DNA of 64,000 nucleotides from Eremophila alpestris peregrina (lineage: Eukaryota > Chordata > Aves > Passeriformes > Alaudidae), in the NCBI GenBank assembly GCA_009792885.1, contig WMCF01000121.1, forward strand, positions 939,262 through 1,003,261, written 5' to 3'. The notes under the pieces were generated by a model. The model was not told where the DNA came from. It searched no databases and was given only the letters and a program-made list of their open reading frames with translations. Shown piece by piece: positions 1-12,176 of this stretch. The translations under genes were made by a program, and so were the position numbers. The stretch's first letter is position 1; each line of letters opens with the position of its first letter.

Positions 1-3000
1 TAGCTGCAGCAGATTGAGGAAAAAAAATTTCTATGTCATGCTTCATTAAATCCCTTGCTAATAGTCCATTGGTCTTGGTAACCACTCACACTTGCTTTTG
101 GAGGAGACAATATTTTCCCTTCTTCATATAGGCCTTTTGTGGAATTATCTATCTGTGGGAGAAAGAATGGGACATCACTCCATGATCAATGTGATCAAAG
201 TGAGCCATTTATTCTAAAATGAAAGCATCTTTTATACAGTTTTAGTCTAAAAATCATACATTGATATGTTGCTTTGTAATTGGTTAGGCCCTAAAGCACG
301 CGTTAGTTTCTTAGCCCAGATTGGTTGATTGATATTGCAGAAACAGCAGCTTTGCACGATTTTTCATTTGGCTCCCATCCAATTCTCACATCCTGGAGTT
401 GTGTAGCCCCTTTTGTTCTTCTTTGTGCGTGACTTCTATCTTGTTTGCTCCTCCTTGTATGTGATTCTCACATCCTTGAAATGGTTACAGGCCCATCCAT
501 TCTCAGAGACTAGGCTGCTTACACATCCCCTTTTCCCAGGCCTAAATCACCCTCAAAGGCTGGATTGCTCATATGTCCCCATTTCTGAAGCAATCGATCC
601 TCTACATCTATCTGATTCTTTATGCACATCAGAAAAACAAAGGTGTGTGAGCAGTGACATCTATCCATGAATTCTTAGGTTCAACGATTTTCTCTGCTCT
701 CCTGGTACCTTCCAGTGGTATGGACTGTCTTCAATTTTGGAAATGCTGTATTAAATGTGTAATTCTGACGTTTCAAACCAGTTGAAAATATCAGTTTTGG
801 GAAATGGGGTTTTAAAAAGAGAGGAAGAGCTACCTATTTATTTGGATAGTATAGAGATGACATTTTGGATACAATTCACTTGTTCTTTCAACAAATGCTC
901 CCTTCCCTTTGTATTTCAAATTGACATCCGTCACATTAAAGGACAAAATATTTCAATGAATATTTATGACAGAAGAAAGGGAAACAAGATGGCATGCCAA
1001 CCTCTATTTACCCCTGAAAAATAGTACAGAGACCAAATACAAATAAACTATTTCACCAAAATCTTCAAACAAAAAAGCAAAAAACCATCTTCAGACCTTT
1101 CAGAAACAGCAGCAAATAAAAATGACAAAGCATAAACCTCTGCTTTAAAATTAGTAACATCAAGGTACACGGATAAACTCAACTAGCTTTAACACATATA
1201 ACAAAGGTTAAAAAAATTAAGGTTTTATCCAGTATAGGTCCCTTACATTGGTTAAAAATATCTTTAATCAATTGGGATACTTATAGTAGTGTTAAGTGCA
1301 GGCTTTTTATTCTAAACAAGTGTCTTAATTTGTGCCCTAAAGGTCTTGGAATTCTGCTAATTACTATATGGTATTTTTTTTTTCATTCCAGGAATTGTAC
1401 TTTTTCTTCACATTGTGCATCTAGCAAAACAGTTTTTGGTTCCTTAATTTGCAAGACTTTTCTCTCACCTTTCTCTATTTCACTTCTAATGTAATGTTTG
1501 CCCCCTGTCCCCTACACCCATACTAAAAAAATGCAACCACAGATCAAATCAATTTCACCAGCAACTGCTCTACATACAGTCAGAGCTTTCCTGCCATTTA
1601 ATGCATGGAAAAAGGGCTGCATAAACTCGAAACAAGAAAGGACCCACTTGTTTCCCAAAACGGCTATACTGCTCTATAAGGCCAAATCTCTACAGTGCAG
1701 AAGAAGCTGGAGAGTCAACAGATTTAGTAATCTTGATACTTTCTGATGAATTTTACATTAATATTGTAGAATCTCTTGCAACAAAACATTACTATGGAAG
1801 ATTTATTTTTATTCAAGATCCCATAGCTTCTGACAAGCACCAAAAATAAGTAGTGAGACCAAACCTAACAGAAGTCCAGGCATGTGCATGGCCTCCTGGC
1901 AGGTCAGTGCATCTCAGAGAGACACCCCAGCATGCTAATCAGTGTGACACCAAACATTCTGATGCTCTTGGACCAAGCTAGCCACTACCTGGAATAATTT
2001 GCTAGATGTAACTGAAGGGAGAAATCACTTCTGCAGTCTCTTAAGCAGAATTTTATCTAATTTTGGAAGAGTGTCGGAAAGACTGGTCCTAGCCCCCTTT
2101 TCTATCCCCTGCCTCACATCCTGATCCTCACTTTTGATTTCATTCTGATGGGTGGGGTTGAGAGGGTTGAAGTAGGGCTGCCTTCTGAGGATTGAAATGT
2201 GAATGAAGGACAGCCATGAAGAACACACAGGATTTAAAGGACTCACTTTTGGGAGCACTGTCTCCTTAAGTGTCCTTAAACACTATGTTCAAAACACAGA
2301 TGAAGTAAACTTGCAGAAGCATATCCTTCACTTACTGGATGTGAATATATACACAACTGTAAACAATCCTAGTTGTATCTGTGTTAATAGATTATAAAGT
2401 AATTTGTGTTTACATGATTTCTTCACTGTATTTGAACTTCTTGGGCAGAAATAACTGATATGGAGAGTCATTGATAGACAGTACAGAAGAAAGAATTTAA
2501 ATATTTCTCTAGCTCTTACACCATTCTTCAGTATCTGCAAATAGACTTCTGTGATTATAATACAGATATATAATATATATCTGTATATTATCTGTATAAT
2601 ATATCTGTATATATCTGTATAGTATATATTTGTATCCCAATTCTCCATTACAGAAAAAGTAAATATTAAAATTATTTATGGATTTCAAGCCCACAGCTGT
2701 TATGGATCTCCATGAATTTTTGTGAAATATTTTAATCCAAGGTTTTTATTTAAGAGGCTATTTAAAAAGATGGGAAAATCTTCATCCTATGACATGTCTG
2801 CAATACTAGAAACTGTAGATATTGAGATATAATTTGGAGGCCCAAGAAAATATTTCCACATTGCCCACTCAGCCTCAAGCTTAATGCAGAGGTAGTTAGA
2901 CTGACCAAGTGTGGCACCCTGTTGGAGAAATATGCTTACTATATTGAACATAAAATGGAATATTCCTTCCTGGATTTTCAGGCCAGGGATACTGACCTTA

Positions 3001-3635
3001 TTTTCCAAATTCTTTCTCTCACACACTTTATCTCTACAAGGCTACAAGGATGTGGATTTGACTGAAGTTAAGTGCAGAGTTCAAGAGTTTGGTGAGAATT
3101 AATTAGGTTGGGGAAGAAACTAGAAGTCTTTTGAATGTGAGCTATTATTCAGGTCTCCCTGAAATAAGTAAACTGGCCTTGGGAAATTATAGTGGATTCT
3201 TTAATTTTCTTTTGATAGAAGATCAAAATAGCAAGGTACTAATAAGAATTATCTTGGTCTTTTATGATATAAAAAGAGGTTATCCAGGGCATCCTATAAA
3301 GCAGTTAGCTGTTGTTAGTTATGGTGAATTTGTGTGGAAAAGTGGCATAGAAAATCCATTTCTTATTTTAGAGTACTCCTAATGGTTCGCTAAGTTCAGG
3401 TTAGAAATTGTACAGATCACAGTTGCTGAAATCCAAATGGCAGGAAAAGCAATAATGTCAAAGTTAATTTATAATAGGAAATTGCTATTTTGAAAAGTGA
3501 TTCTTCCTTTAAGTAACCTGAGATGATAAATGCCTTTGAACATTTTCGTTATTTTAAATTGTTTCAGAACATTGAAAGGAAGTGTTACTATTATGGCTGG
3601 TCTTGTACATGTGATGCTCTGCAATCTTTCCACAA
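1..3635. other. AT-rich non-genic DNA
   Basis: I see no gene. Reading frames are short and scattered on both strands, with no family motif. An AT microsatellite lies inside this stretch and is listed separately. Confidence 0.6.
2558..2630. repeat. AT-rich microsatellite with ATATCTGTAT units
   Basis: Imperfect alternation of ATAT and CTGTAT blocks, partly self-complementary. The short tyrosine- and isoleucine-rich frames read across it come from the repeat and are not genes. Confidence 0.75.
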
Positions 3636-3639
3636 GAAT

Positions 3640-3965
3640 CAAGGTTGGAGGAGGCCTTCAATATCACCCAAACCCAGTATCAACATAATCACCCCTAACC
3701 CCAGCTGCTACCTCAAGATGCCTCTTTTTTCTGATAAAAGATCTCTTTTATCAGAACATTTCCAGAGATAATGACTCTACCACCTCTCTGGGCAACTTAT
3801 TCCTTACCACTGTGTAAGTGAAAAGCTTTCTAATATCTAAGCTGAACCTCTCCTGGAGAGTCTTAAGGAAATTTCCTCTCATCCTTTTACTTGAGATGGG
3901 GCAGAAGAGACCAACACCCACCTCACTACAACCTCCTTCCATGTAGTTGTGATGAAATGCTGAAG
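3640..3965 (-). mobile_element. CR1 LINE 3'-end fragment
   Basis: The plus strand reads in the usual reverse-complement CR1 3'-region order. It has a 'gactctaccacctctctggg' block, then a 'ctgaacctctcctggag' block, then 'tcctctcatccttttacttg'. The strand assignment follows from that order. The copy is old, with many substitutions, and lacks the terminal repeat. This is recognition by eye, not an alignment. Confidence 0.7.
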
Positions 3966-6900
3966 CAACTAAAGAAGTCAAAAATGTAAAATAAATTATT
4001 TTAAAATAATTTTAGAATTATTATCATTATTGCTATTATTATTGTTATTATTGTGATAAACTCAGGAATTTCTTTAATACGAATCTTCAAATGTTATGGT
4101 TTTAGGTGCTTTCAATGTTTATAGGGTACTATACTGTGTGGTACCACTTGCTGTGTCTGCAATGCACACAGTTATTTAATCTGCCTCCATAATTTACAAC
4201 ATTAGAATCTTTAATTTCACCCTTATGATTCTATTTTGGTTTAGGCAGTTTTTAAAATGTAAAAAAAGGAAAGGTCCAAATATTTATTTGGATGTGTTTC
4301 AGACTTTTCACAGATTTATTTGTTACAAAAAAGGAAAGTTACAATTGACTACAGCAAACAAAAAGTCAGAACTTTTTGTGTGTGCCATACCATGTGCAAG
4401 AAAAATCTTTTACATGATTTTTACATGAGTAGTTGAAAGAAGCATATGACTACTTATAAAAATTGAAGCTTATTTGCAATGGAATGCATGCCATGTGACA
4501 ATGTCCTCATTGTGACTGGAAAAAAAAAATACTTGGTGAAAAGGGATGGTTTGCTTTGCTTGTCGTGTTGAGAATAGGTACAATGTAAGAGAAATAATAA
4601 TCCAGTTACAAATTACATTGCTGTTGTGGCCCTTGCTATCATTGGCACTTGACTGCTATGAGTAACAGCGGTTTCTAAATGATAATCTCTGTCCTGTACT
4701 GATGCCTGGATGGAGTCTGGTGATCAGACAGCGCAGGCCATCACCTTCTGCAGCAACATTTTGTCCTCTTGGGAAACCTGCTTAGCTTTTTTACTGATTA
4801 CTGAAATATCAGCTATCAATGTTTAAGAGAAATTCATTGAGGGAGTAAACTCCTGAGCTCCTTTGTATTACCACCACAGTGTAGTAACCACTCAGGATTG
4901 GGTGGCAGAGCTGGACAAGGCATGGACCTGTTCGCAACTTCACACCTGTACACAACTTCTGAATATAGCAGCAACAAATTCCTCTTGATTAATTGTAGAA
5001 GAGTTGAATTCAGAAAAACATATAAGGAGTAGAAAACTAATGAACTAATTTATCCTCAAAGACCAGTCAGATCTGGTAGGTGGAGATCTGGGTTTAGAGT
5101 AGATCTACTGTTCGCTTTCATTATTTCTTTTATCATAACCCTTCTGTCAGACGAATGAACTTGTTTAAAGTGCTTGATAAAAGCTTAAAAATAAAAAAAA
5201 ATTTAAAAAATCGTAGAAAGGGAAATCATTCTGCAAACTTATTAACAGGAAAGCATAAGAAGAAACATATATGAAAATATAGAGGTGTTATTAGACTTTC
5301 TGGAAGTTAGTTATTTCTGTCCAAGAAAAGGTAGAAACTTGAAAAAAATTCTTGTGCAATTCACTAGTGAAGGTGGGACAGGTGAAATCTGATTCTGCAC
5401 AAACACACGCCCTTTGCAAATTTAAACTGCTTGAAAAATTTAATTGACATGCCCAATTTGTCAATTTTACTGAAAAAGGCCTGGTTTTTAAGCGCGTTTG
5501 TAGTATTAAGTATTGAAAATGCAGACATGGAATTACATGCATAAGCAAGGTTAATTGGTATTAAAATCTGAAAGATGAATTATTAATAAAATGGGGAAAT
5601 GGAGATTGGGTATTTAGACAGGTATTCCTTTTGCCTTACATCTATGAATCTGAGTTGTATGCTTTCATGTTCTCTTTTTCACATCCCAAATAAACCCAAA
5701 CCACTCCAACAAAAAACCCCACAAGAAAACAAACAAAAGAAACCTTACCGAAAATACTCAGAAAGGAAAAGAATATTCAAATAAAGCTATTTTACTCGAG
5801 TAAAGAGATTGAGTTCATCCACAGCTTTGAACTTAAAAGTCCTGCTGATTGTAATTGCTGTGCCAGCACGGTGTAAAACACAGGTTATACAATGTATGCA
5901 ATGGGATTTTCTGCAGAATTACACAGAATTACCTTTTTAGAGAGAGACTAAACTTTCTGAGATCAATCCCTCCCTGATATTACTTTTATAGGGTAAGAAA
6001 TGAAACGGGTTTAGACTATTGAACTTGTTTTTGTTTCTGTGTAGTCAGTAAACCAAGCATTTTTAATGGTTGTCTTGGTTTTCACAAGTGTTCTTGTGTT
6101 GCTCCCAAATTTCCTCTCAGGTGCACTGCAACGGCATTCATTTGTGCTTATGTAAAAACCTGAAAGAAGTTTCTCATTGAAGAACCCTGTCTCTAGAGTA
6201 GTTTTAAGAGTAATATTCCTGCTGAGCAGCAGATGTCCTGAAAAGGACACAGAGACCAACTCCTCATAGCTATGCCTAGTCAGAGGATGGATGAGTTTAC
6301 AAGGGTGAACTGAGCAGAGGAAGTTCCGAACGGATATGAGGGTGGTGGAAATGATTACAGTCATGATTAAGCACTGGCACAGACTGCACAGAAAAGCTGG
6401 ACAGCTTGTCTTCGTACTAGAAGGATTTCAAGTCCCAGATAGAGGGAAACCAGAGCAACCTGATCTAAGCTCAGAACTGACCATGTGATGAGTAGAGGTG
6501 GCAAAAAATACCTCTTTTTTGGGCTCCTTTCCAGGCTGAGTGGTTTGGGAATGATTTTATGTGCCTAGGATGTCAGAGCACCAACTTTACCACTTCTTTA
6601 AGAGTTATTCTGAGGTGTTAGTAATCATGGGAAATGGGAGTAGATGAAGAAAAAGAGAAAAAGCATGTATGTTTACAGCCTACAGTAAAAACAGATACAA
6701 GAAAGTCTTGAAGGCTCTTGACTTCAACACAAAAGATGCTCAATATAAAAGTTTCCTCTGACCCCTAATTGGTCCTGTCTCTGTTCTAGTAAGCTAATTT
6801 ATCCTGTTTGTTCAGGAGATCTCCCTGCATTCTCCTGGGCTAAAAATATCAGTCTAACGACAGGTGATGCTGTGGTAGAGAGATCTGCATACACAGTGTT

Positions 6901-8069
6901 TGTGTGAGAGGGTGTAAACTTAATTTGTCTCTAAACAGAAGTTTAGAGAATAATCATAGAGAGTGAAGTGGCTAGAGGGTGATGTGTCCATCGCCCCACC
7001 AGCCCACTCAATTTATTTGTTTGGCTTGGATAGAAAAGGCTCTGCTGCAGCAGATAAATGGCACATTTGGCAAAACAGACAAGTAAAAAAGTGCATATTC
7101 TATTCAAGAGAACATTTGAAGTCTTTAAAGTCTCCAGCATCTTTCAGCCCACCAACCTGTTTTCTGTCTGATAATAACTTGTTCCAAGTTGAATTACCAT
7201 GGTTGGCTGCATCCTATCACACCTTTGGATTAGGAAAGTGGATCTTAGAAGTACTTGTGCAGTATTTCTTGATTATTCACAAGTTAGCTCTTGATTGAAA
7301 TAGGCTTCAGCAAAACACCCAGTTCACTCCTGAGCGTAGCAAAAGCTTTGAACCATGCTTTTAGGAAATTGACCTTCACAGATTATTATGACCTTCAAAC
7401 TGTTGCTACATCACTGAAGTGAGTTTTTTGAAGACTGTGATGATAAACCTGTGGATTACACGGGGATACTGTGTCAACACCTTTGATAAGGACTCAGCAC
7501 AGAGACATACCTAAAGAAATTATTTTAAAAAATAATACTTCAGAGCAACAACAGGAAAAATAATTTCTTTGTTGTGTATCAATTTTCACTGTCATCATAT
7601 ATCCTTTTATATACAGTAATATTAGTAAAATAATATAAAGGATTAATGCTTTGTATTATGGACAGTTACAGGAAAGTGCTTGCAAAAATAAATTTTCTCT
7701 ATTACTGCTATCTGCATATAATTACTATTACTGTTATTATTGGTAGCAGTATTAATGAAGGAGTCCCTAAAGACAAGATTTAGATACAAAACTGTTCTAT
7801 TAGGAAATGTACAACTAAAAGATAGAAATAAAACTATCAGTCCTTCTTTCCTAATAAAGTACCACTACACTTAAGGATATTTCAATAACTTTGGCATGAC
7901 TTGTTGAAGAATCACAATCAATGTTTAAAAAGGGGTTTCAGGAAAGCTTGTTGAAATTATTAGAATTGTCACAGTGGAGAGAGAGAGACGATTGTCTTGG
8001 TTAGAGGGCTGTTGTTGCAATCAAGTAGTCCAAGCTCACTCAGGCAGATATGAGTAGGCAGTTAAGAAA
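3966..8069. other. AT-rich non-genic DNA
   Basis: No gene found. A TTATTA-type simple stretch lies at about 4015-4055. The longest reading frame, about 117 codons at 6011-6364 on the minus strand, shows no recognisable domain and no gene context. Confidence 0.55.
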
Positions 8070-8502
8070 TGTTAATCAATAAATTGAGGTATGTAAAATA
8101 TTTAATAAGAAGTGGACATGGATTAGTGGTCAATTTGCTATTAAGTTTTCATGAAAACTTAACTAAATGCATCTTAAATGTTACATGCCTACAGAAAATA
8201 ACTCATGGGTGTCTGGTGTCAAGTAAGAGAGCTCTCAGCCTCAAGAGGCATTCTTGAGAGGAGTCCCTGCCTGAGGAGAAGATCACCAGGGCACAGACAG
8301 GTGCTGCAGACTGAGAGCTCAATGGACCCTGATGGCTGCAAGTGTTTATAGGGTAAAGTGGCAGTTAATATTTATAGGGTAAGGTGGTAGTCACACTTTC
8401 TGGTGTGTTCATGCGGTTTTGGCCAGTAATCAGCGCTGTCTCCAGACAAACCACCCTTTGGAATGTCAGGTGCTGAATTCTCACTGACATCCACCCACAA
8501 CA
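8070..8502 (-). mobile_element. Possible old solo LTR
   Basis: Read on the minus strand the segment begins TGTTGTGGGTGGATG and ends in CA. It has a CTATAAA TATA-like box in the middle, which is the shape of an LTR. The start resembles the TGTTGTGGGT-type start seen in common avian LTRs. I found no target-site duplication, so the boundaries and the identity are tentative. Confidence 0.3.
8345..8391. repeat. Two-copy 26-bp tandem duplication
   Basis: The 21-base block 8345-8365, starting tttatagggtaa, is repeated at 8371-8391 with two substitutions. On the minus strand each copy contains a CTATAAA box, so the possible LTR around it has a duplicated TATA-like element. Confidence 0.8.
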
Positions 8503-11500
8503 GGATTAAATTAGATTAGTTTTACATGCTGAAAATCAGCTTGCACCAGAGCCCAGTTAGGAGGAGAGCATCCATCATGGCTGAGTTTTGCCACTTCCGA
8601 TCATTCAGGATGCTCTTTCTTTAAAGGTGTAGAACATTTTAAACATGAAAATTCTAAGCATGAGGAATATACAAGTGAAGCTGAAGCTGTTGTATTTGAG
8701 ATCACAATGGTACACAGCCATTCTCATGAAAAAGTCTCTGTACACATAGTCATAATTTTAAAACACTCATATATTCAACTAAAGATATATTCAAAAAAGC
8801 AAAAGAACAAATCAACATACTGAAGTTATTTGATTACTTGTATTGTTTAGCATCAATGAGCTAAAATTCCTTCTCTCTGTATTAAAACAAAAAAGCTTTA
8901 CTTCTTAAAAACTTTATTTCTTAAAAATTTTCTAGCACTTAAATCACTGGTAGAAAAAGCATGAAATTTTCAAAGATTGGTTTTATATATTATGGAAATT
9001 TCTTAACAATTTAAATAATAAATTTAAAAATCAAATTTATTCTTTTCAAATTCTGAACCAAATGTACTGATAATAAATGAAAGATAAATTTGAATTATGG
9101 CATATATTCTTGCTACTGAGTTTTTATAGGAACTGGCATGTTTTATAATCTCATTTTGTGACAATAACTGGAGTGAAAACAAGAGCTGCAGGGACTCATG
9201 GGTCACCCCTGAGAAATCTGGTAGCACTGAATGTAGAGAGAGAGATCACTGAAGTCATTGACAATTTAAGAAATATTTTCAGCTGCACAGTGAACAAGGC
9301 CAGAGTTCTTCACTGATTCTGAAAGAACTTGGTGTTAAAATTCAACAATGTGTGACTGATAGTTATGCTGAGGAAATAAAATCCTATTTTTAAAAATATG
9401 GTTTAGCATGTGTAGTTGTATCATCTCATAATGAACTTTCATTTCAGTTCACCATCCATTAGGACTATTTATGTATGAAATAGGCAAAAGTGACTATATG
9501 TAAACTGAAAATCATGATAGTTCTCTTCATTTTAGAAATGTCTATGTTTATTCACCAACTATTCCTAATTTGAATAAAATATTATATTAAACAATTAAGA
9601 CTTAAAATCCTAGATTTCCTAAGTAACATCTGCAGTCTGAATTTTTTCTAAAATGATGAAACATTATGGTGCCAAGATTTTTTAAATCAAATTCCTAAAC
9701 ATTGCATATTTCAGTAGCTGAAGGCATTCCAATGGCTCCTGCAATTACTCCACTATTTCTACTGATTTTGCACTGCCTTTTAGAAAGTTTAATTGAATCA
9801 AGTGTATCTGGCTTTCAGTAATCAGAAAGTTAATGTTGCATTGGTTGAAGAGTTGAGATATGATGCTTTGTTTCTTTTTTAGAAATTTATTTTCTAAATT
9901 TTTTCTTGGGTTTGCTTTCTACATGTTACAGGTATTTATTAGTATTTACACAGGATGGTGTCAATGTATTTATTTTTAGTATGCTAGATAAATTCTAAAG
10001 TAATTTATCTTGTGGCTTTTTCTGATTTGTAAAATATTCTTCTATTTTTCAGCGTCTTTTCAATAATTCTTTTTCTTGGTTTGGTTAGGATATTCTTATT
10101 CCACTAAGTAATACACATTTTACTGCTTTTAAATCCACCTCTTTTAATATTCTTCAGAGGCTATTCCTTCTCTAACTTGTGACATATTAAGAGAAAGATT
10201 TTTCCCTACATTATCTTAGTGCAATCAATCCACATTCTAAAAAATATGTGCTGTATGATTATCACTCCCATTTGCTTGTAGGTATGTAACAGCTAATGTA
10301 CTATGCTAAGAGTAGATGGTGTTCTAAACATAACTCTGTCTTTTAAACATGTTTCTTTAATTTGTCCCGTTGAATAATTTACTAACAGCTTAATCAGCAG
10401 TTTGACTGAAAAGTGTAAAATCCCTTTCACACGGATAAACTGAATGCTCAGTTGTTTGTCTGGAATTAAAAGTAATTTTTTTCATATAGTATGCACTACA
10501 GAATGCTGCTATTTCATATTTTGTGAATAATAAAAAAAGTTATTTTTAGATAAGAAAACAACCATGAAGTAGTACCTAAATATAGAACTATAACACCTAA
10601 AGTTAAATGCCTCTTGTATTAGTCGTATTTTTTATGTGAATATAAAGATTACATCACAAGGCAAAAAAGAGACTACCAAATCTTATCTCTGCACTTCCTA
10701 AGTCAGTAATTGGCTATACATCCTCTGTTCCATCTTGTTTTCCATAGTTACTGACAGATTTGAAAAATATATTAAAAAGATTGTGCATTAACTGGATTTA
10801 TTTGGACTCAAATGTGCATAGATTTATTGGGAATGTCTTATTAGAAAATTACATATAAGCATATAGAGTTTTTAAATTACTCAGGATAGAAAAACAGAAT
10901 TAATCCTTCATATAATCTTGGGTTTCTTTAATTCCTTTAACACCTATTTTTCAAACCTGTATAAACCATAATCTTTTAAAGTTACACATCTGTTCCCCTC
11001 TCTTTGTACTGGAAGTGTATAAATAAAAAACTATATGTGCTAATTTCTCTTTTTCTTGTTGTGTTTCACTGAGGCTTTTTTTTTTTAATTAGTATAATTC
11101 ACATTTGTACCCATTTCAAATCCTTTTCTTAAGTTGTACTGTTGCTTCTTCTATCAAAATATGGGACACACAAGTTTGCTCATTGACATTGGTGTTAAAT
11201 CCATATTGTCATAACTTATAACCCACAGGGTATATTTATCCAAGGCTGAAAATTGTTGCTTGAACTGTGCTGTCTCTAATTGTTTATGCCAACATTTAAT
11301 ATAGTTCTCCTTTTCTCAATGGTGTCAGACAAATCAGCGCAAAAAGCAATGGGGCCCTCTTTGCTTCTTAAATTGTCATGGTTTACAGCGTATCAGCTTA
11401 TGCCCTGAGAGGTCAAAAATTGAAGAGACAAAGAAGTAATTCAAGAGGATAAGAAACACCAATGTGTTCCAATAGCCTGTGCAAGCTATGAATTTTCTGT

Positions 11501-11772
11501 TGCCTCTAAGCTTCATTGTTCTTTTCCAAAACACTGTCAATTTATCTGTCCTGAGACTTTTTATAAGCTCTTCTTTACCCTCCTCTCTCAAATGTAACCA
11601 CAGGTATACCAAGAGGGGTTCTGTTCTCTGACATCTATAGCTTATGGTGTGAAATTTAAACTGAACACGTTGTCTATCTCTCCAAGTAGACTAAGTATGG
11701 TTCTACTGATTATTATGTTGCCATTATATTCATTTTATCCAATAAATTGTATTAAGTTAGTAGCAAATGTTA
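8503..11772. other. AT-rich non-genic DNA
   Basis: No gene, repeat boundary or conserved motif that I can support. Stop codons are dense in all frames. Confidence 0.6.
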
Positions 11773-11777
11773 ATGAT

Positions 11778-12171
11778 TGACAGTAGTTGATATTAGTAGT
11801 TGACATTAGTAGTACTTATGCTAAGGCTTAGTAGGCCGCATGTAACCTCCAGATGAACTGTAGAGCAGATTTTGTAATGTAAGCAGTGTAGCTAGGAGAT
11901 AATTACTTATCTTAAGGAGTGTATCCACTTATCTAGAGAATGTACCTTTGGCAAAAACCTAAATGTCAGAAAGATAATAGTGCCAGGTGGTAGAAGTGAA
12001 GTAAGAATTTGTAATGATGAAGAAATCAAGTAAAGAAGCATATAAAAACCCTGTGATTTTTCTGCAAGATGGGGTCTTGTCTTTAGACGCTAGTCCACAG
12101 ACTCCCGGGCCCTCAATAAAGCACCGCATAAACAACTCCAGTTGTTTGTGTTTTCTTCGGAACGGGCAACA
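11778..12171 (+). mobile_element. Solo LTR with 5-bp target duplication
   Basis: The segment starts TGACAGTAG and ends GGGCAACA, giving TG...CA ends. It is flanked by ATGAT at 11773-11777 and again at 12172-12176. Inside, in the same orientation, are TATAAAAA at 12041-12048 and AATAAA at 12115-12120, the normal promoter-then-polyA order of an LTR. No internal retroviral sequence lies on either side, so it is a solo LTR left by LTR-LTR recombination. A 5-bp duplication is typical of ERVL-type elements; that class call is inference. Confidence 0.82.
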
Positions 12172-12176
12172 ATGAT

